Source: an uncultured beta proteobacterium (lineage in GTDB: Bacteria > Pseudomonadota > Gammaproteobacteria > Burkholderiales > Burkholderiaceae_C). Taken from it: 5,770 nt of DNA. How positions within the stretch are numbered: position 1 is the stretch's first letter; each line of letters begins with the position of its first letter. Made by a program: the position numbers and the translations under genes. The notes under the pieces were generated by a model. It did no database searches, was not told where the DNA came from, and was given only the letters and a program-made list of their open reading frames with translations. The DNA lies in assembly GCA_903958915.1 (NCBI GenBank), contig CAJBVC010000247.1, positions 1 through 5,770 on the forward strand. Reading direction: 5' to 3'. Of the stretch, positions 5,362 through 5,770 are shown piece by piece.

Positions 5362-5770
5362 TCAGCATCGCACCACCGCATGCGAAAGAACGAAGGTCGC
5401 GATGGCCGCCATATCCGACAACTTCAGCGGTGTGACATCAGGCGCAATCTCCACCGGAGTTGAATCGCTGGCAATCGCCACAATGCCCGGCCAGTGCGGC
5501 CAGAGCGTGGGTTTGCCTTCCGAAGCGCGCCAAACCTCCAGCTTGGGGAAATCTCCGCCCTTAAAGCCTTCAATCAGCACCAGATCGCAGTGCTGCATGC
5601 GGTCCAGCAGATAGTCCAGCGACGGCTCTGGCGCACCGCGCAGCTCGTGCATCAGCGCCCAGCGGTCGTTGCCCAGCAGCAGCACTTCCTTGCAGCCCGA
5701 CTCGCGCAGGCGATAGGAGTCCTTGCCGGGGCGGTCGATGTCGATGTTCTTGTGGCTGTGCTTGATGAGC
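5362..5770 (-). CDS. mobB: Molybdopterin-guanine dinucleotide biosynthesis adaptor MobB (5' end beyond window)
   Basis: MobB is a GTP-binding protein that assists MobA in turning molybdopterin into the guanine dinucleotide form of the molybdenum cofactor in the cytoplasm. The frame is open to the window edge and gives the last 135 residues. Family signatures are clear: LIKHSHKNIDIDRPGKDSYR at the visible start, WALMHELRG (36-44), then CDLVLIEGFKGGDFPKLEVWR (about 61-81) with the Walker B-like LIEGFK, and a C-terminal part ending DMAAIATFVLSHAVVRC. The N-terminal Walker A P-loop lies outside the window. The stop is TGA at 5364-5362. The next gene in the same direction starts 84 nt downstream with its own likely promoter. 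mobB does not obviously relate to the toxin-antitoxin genes; its own neighbours are off the right edge. Confidence 0.93.
   Translation of the reverse strand, partial: LIKHSHKNIDIDRPGKDSYRLRESGCKEVLLLGNDRWALMHELRGAPEPSLDYLLDRMQHCDLVLIEGFKGGDFPKLEVWRASEGKPTLWPHWPGIVAIASDSTPVEIAPDVTPLKLSDMAAIATFVLSHAVVRC

Noticed and set aside
5348..5369. Inverted repeat GATGCT/AGCATC over the mobB stop codon, a possible terminator.
   Set aside because: Only six base pairs, loop of 10, and no T-run downstream on the minus strand.

Overview
The window looks like a chromosomal stretch of a betaproteobacterium, most likely a member of the Comamonadaceae (Rhodoferax/Polaromonas/Acidovorax-like). This rests on the moderately high GC content, the protein families, and a 50-nt dispersed intergenic element present three times. 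The placement is from memory of such sequences, not from a search.

Left part (1-3608): a divergent transport locus. On the minus strand is the 5' part of a gene for a Tsx-like outer-membrane channel (1-718, cut by the window edge). On the plus strand, starting 172 bp away, is a three-gene ABC importer: a Sec-exported NMT1/THI5-type binding protein (891-1919), an ATPase of the SsuB/TauB/NrtD group (1996-2844) and a single membrane permease of the SsuC/TauC group (2841-3608, overlapping the ATPase gene by 4 nt). Together they could carry one small solute from the outer membrane to the cytoplasm. The substrate cannot be read from the sequence; a nucleobase, nucleoside or other heterocycle fits the Tsx and THI5 resemblances best, and an organosulfonate is the alternative. 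The divergent intergenic region holds a perfect 10-bp inverted repeat whose right arm runs into the ribosome-binding site of the binding-protein gene.

Right part (3609-5770): all genes lie on the minus strand. From right to left they are the 3' part of mobB (molybdenum cofactor GTP-binding adaptor, cut by the window edge), a ribbon-helix-helix antitoxin with a PIN-domain (VapC-like) toxin overlapping by 4 nt, and a brnT-brnA toxin-antitoxin pair overlapping by 32 nt. Each toxin-antitoxin operon has a repeat or palindrome over a plausible promoter, consistent with autoregulation.

The 50-nt element occurs, gap-free and in one orientation, at 1940-1989, 3706-3755 and 4465-4514. The first copy lies inside the ABC operon and supplies the Shine-Dalgarno sequence of the ATPase gene; the other two bracket brnTA. 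I see no transposase, integrase, CRISPR array, tRNA or rRNA. No stretch longer than 300 bases lacks a gene. I found no clearly new multi-gene system; the repeat element and its role in the operon are the most unusual things here.
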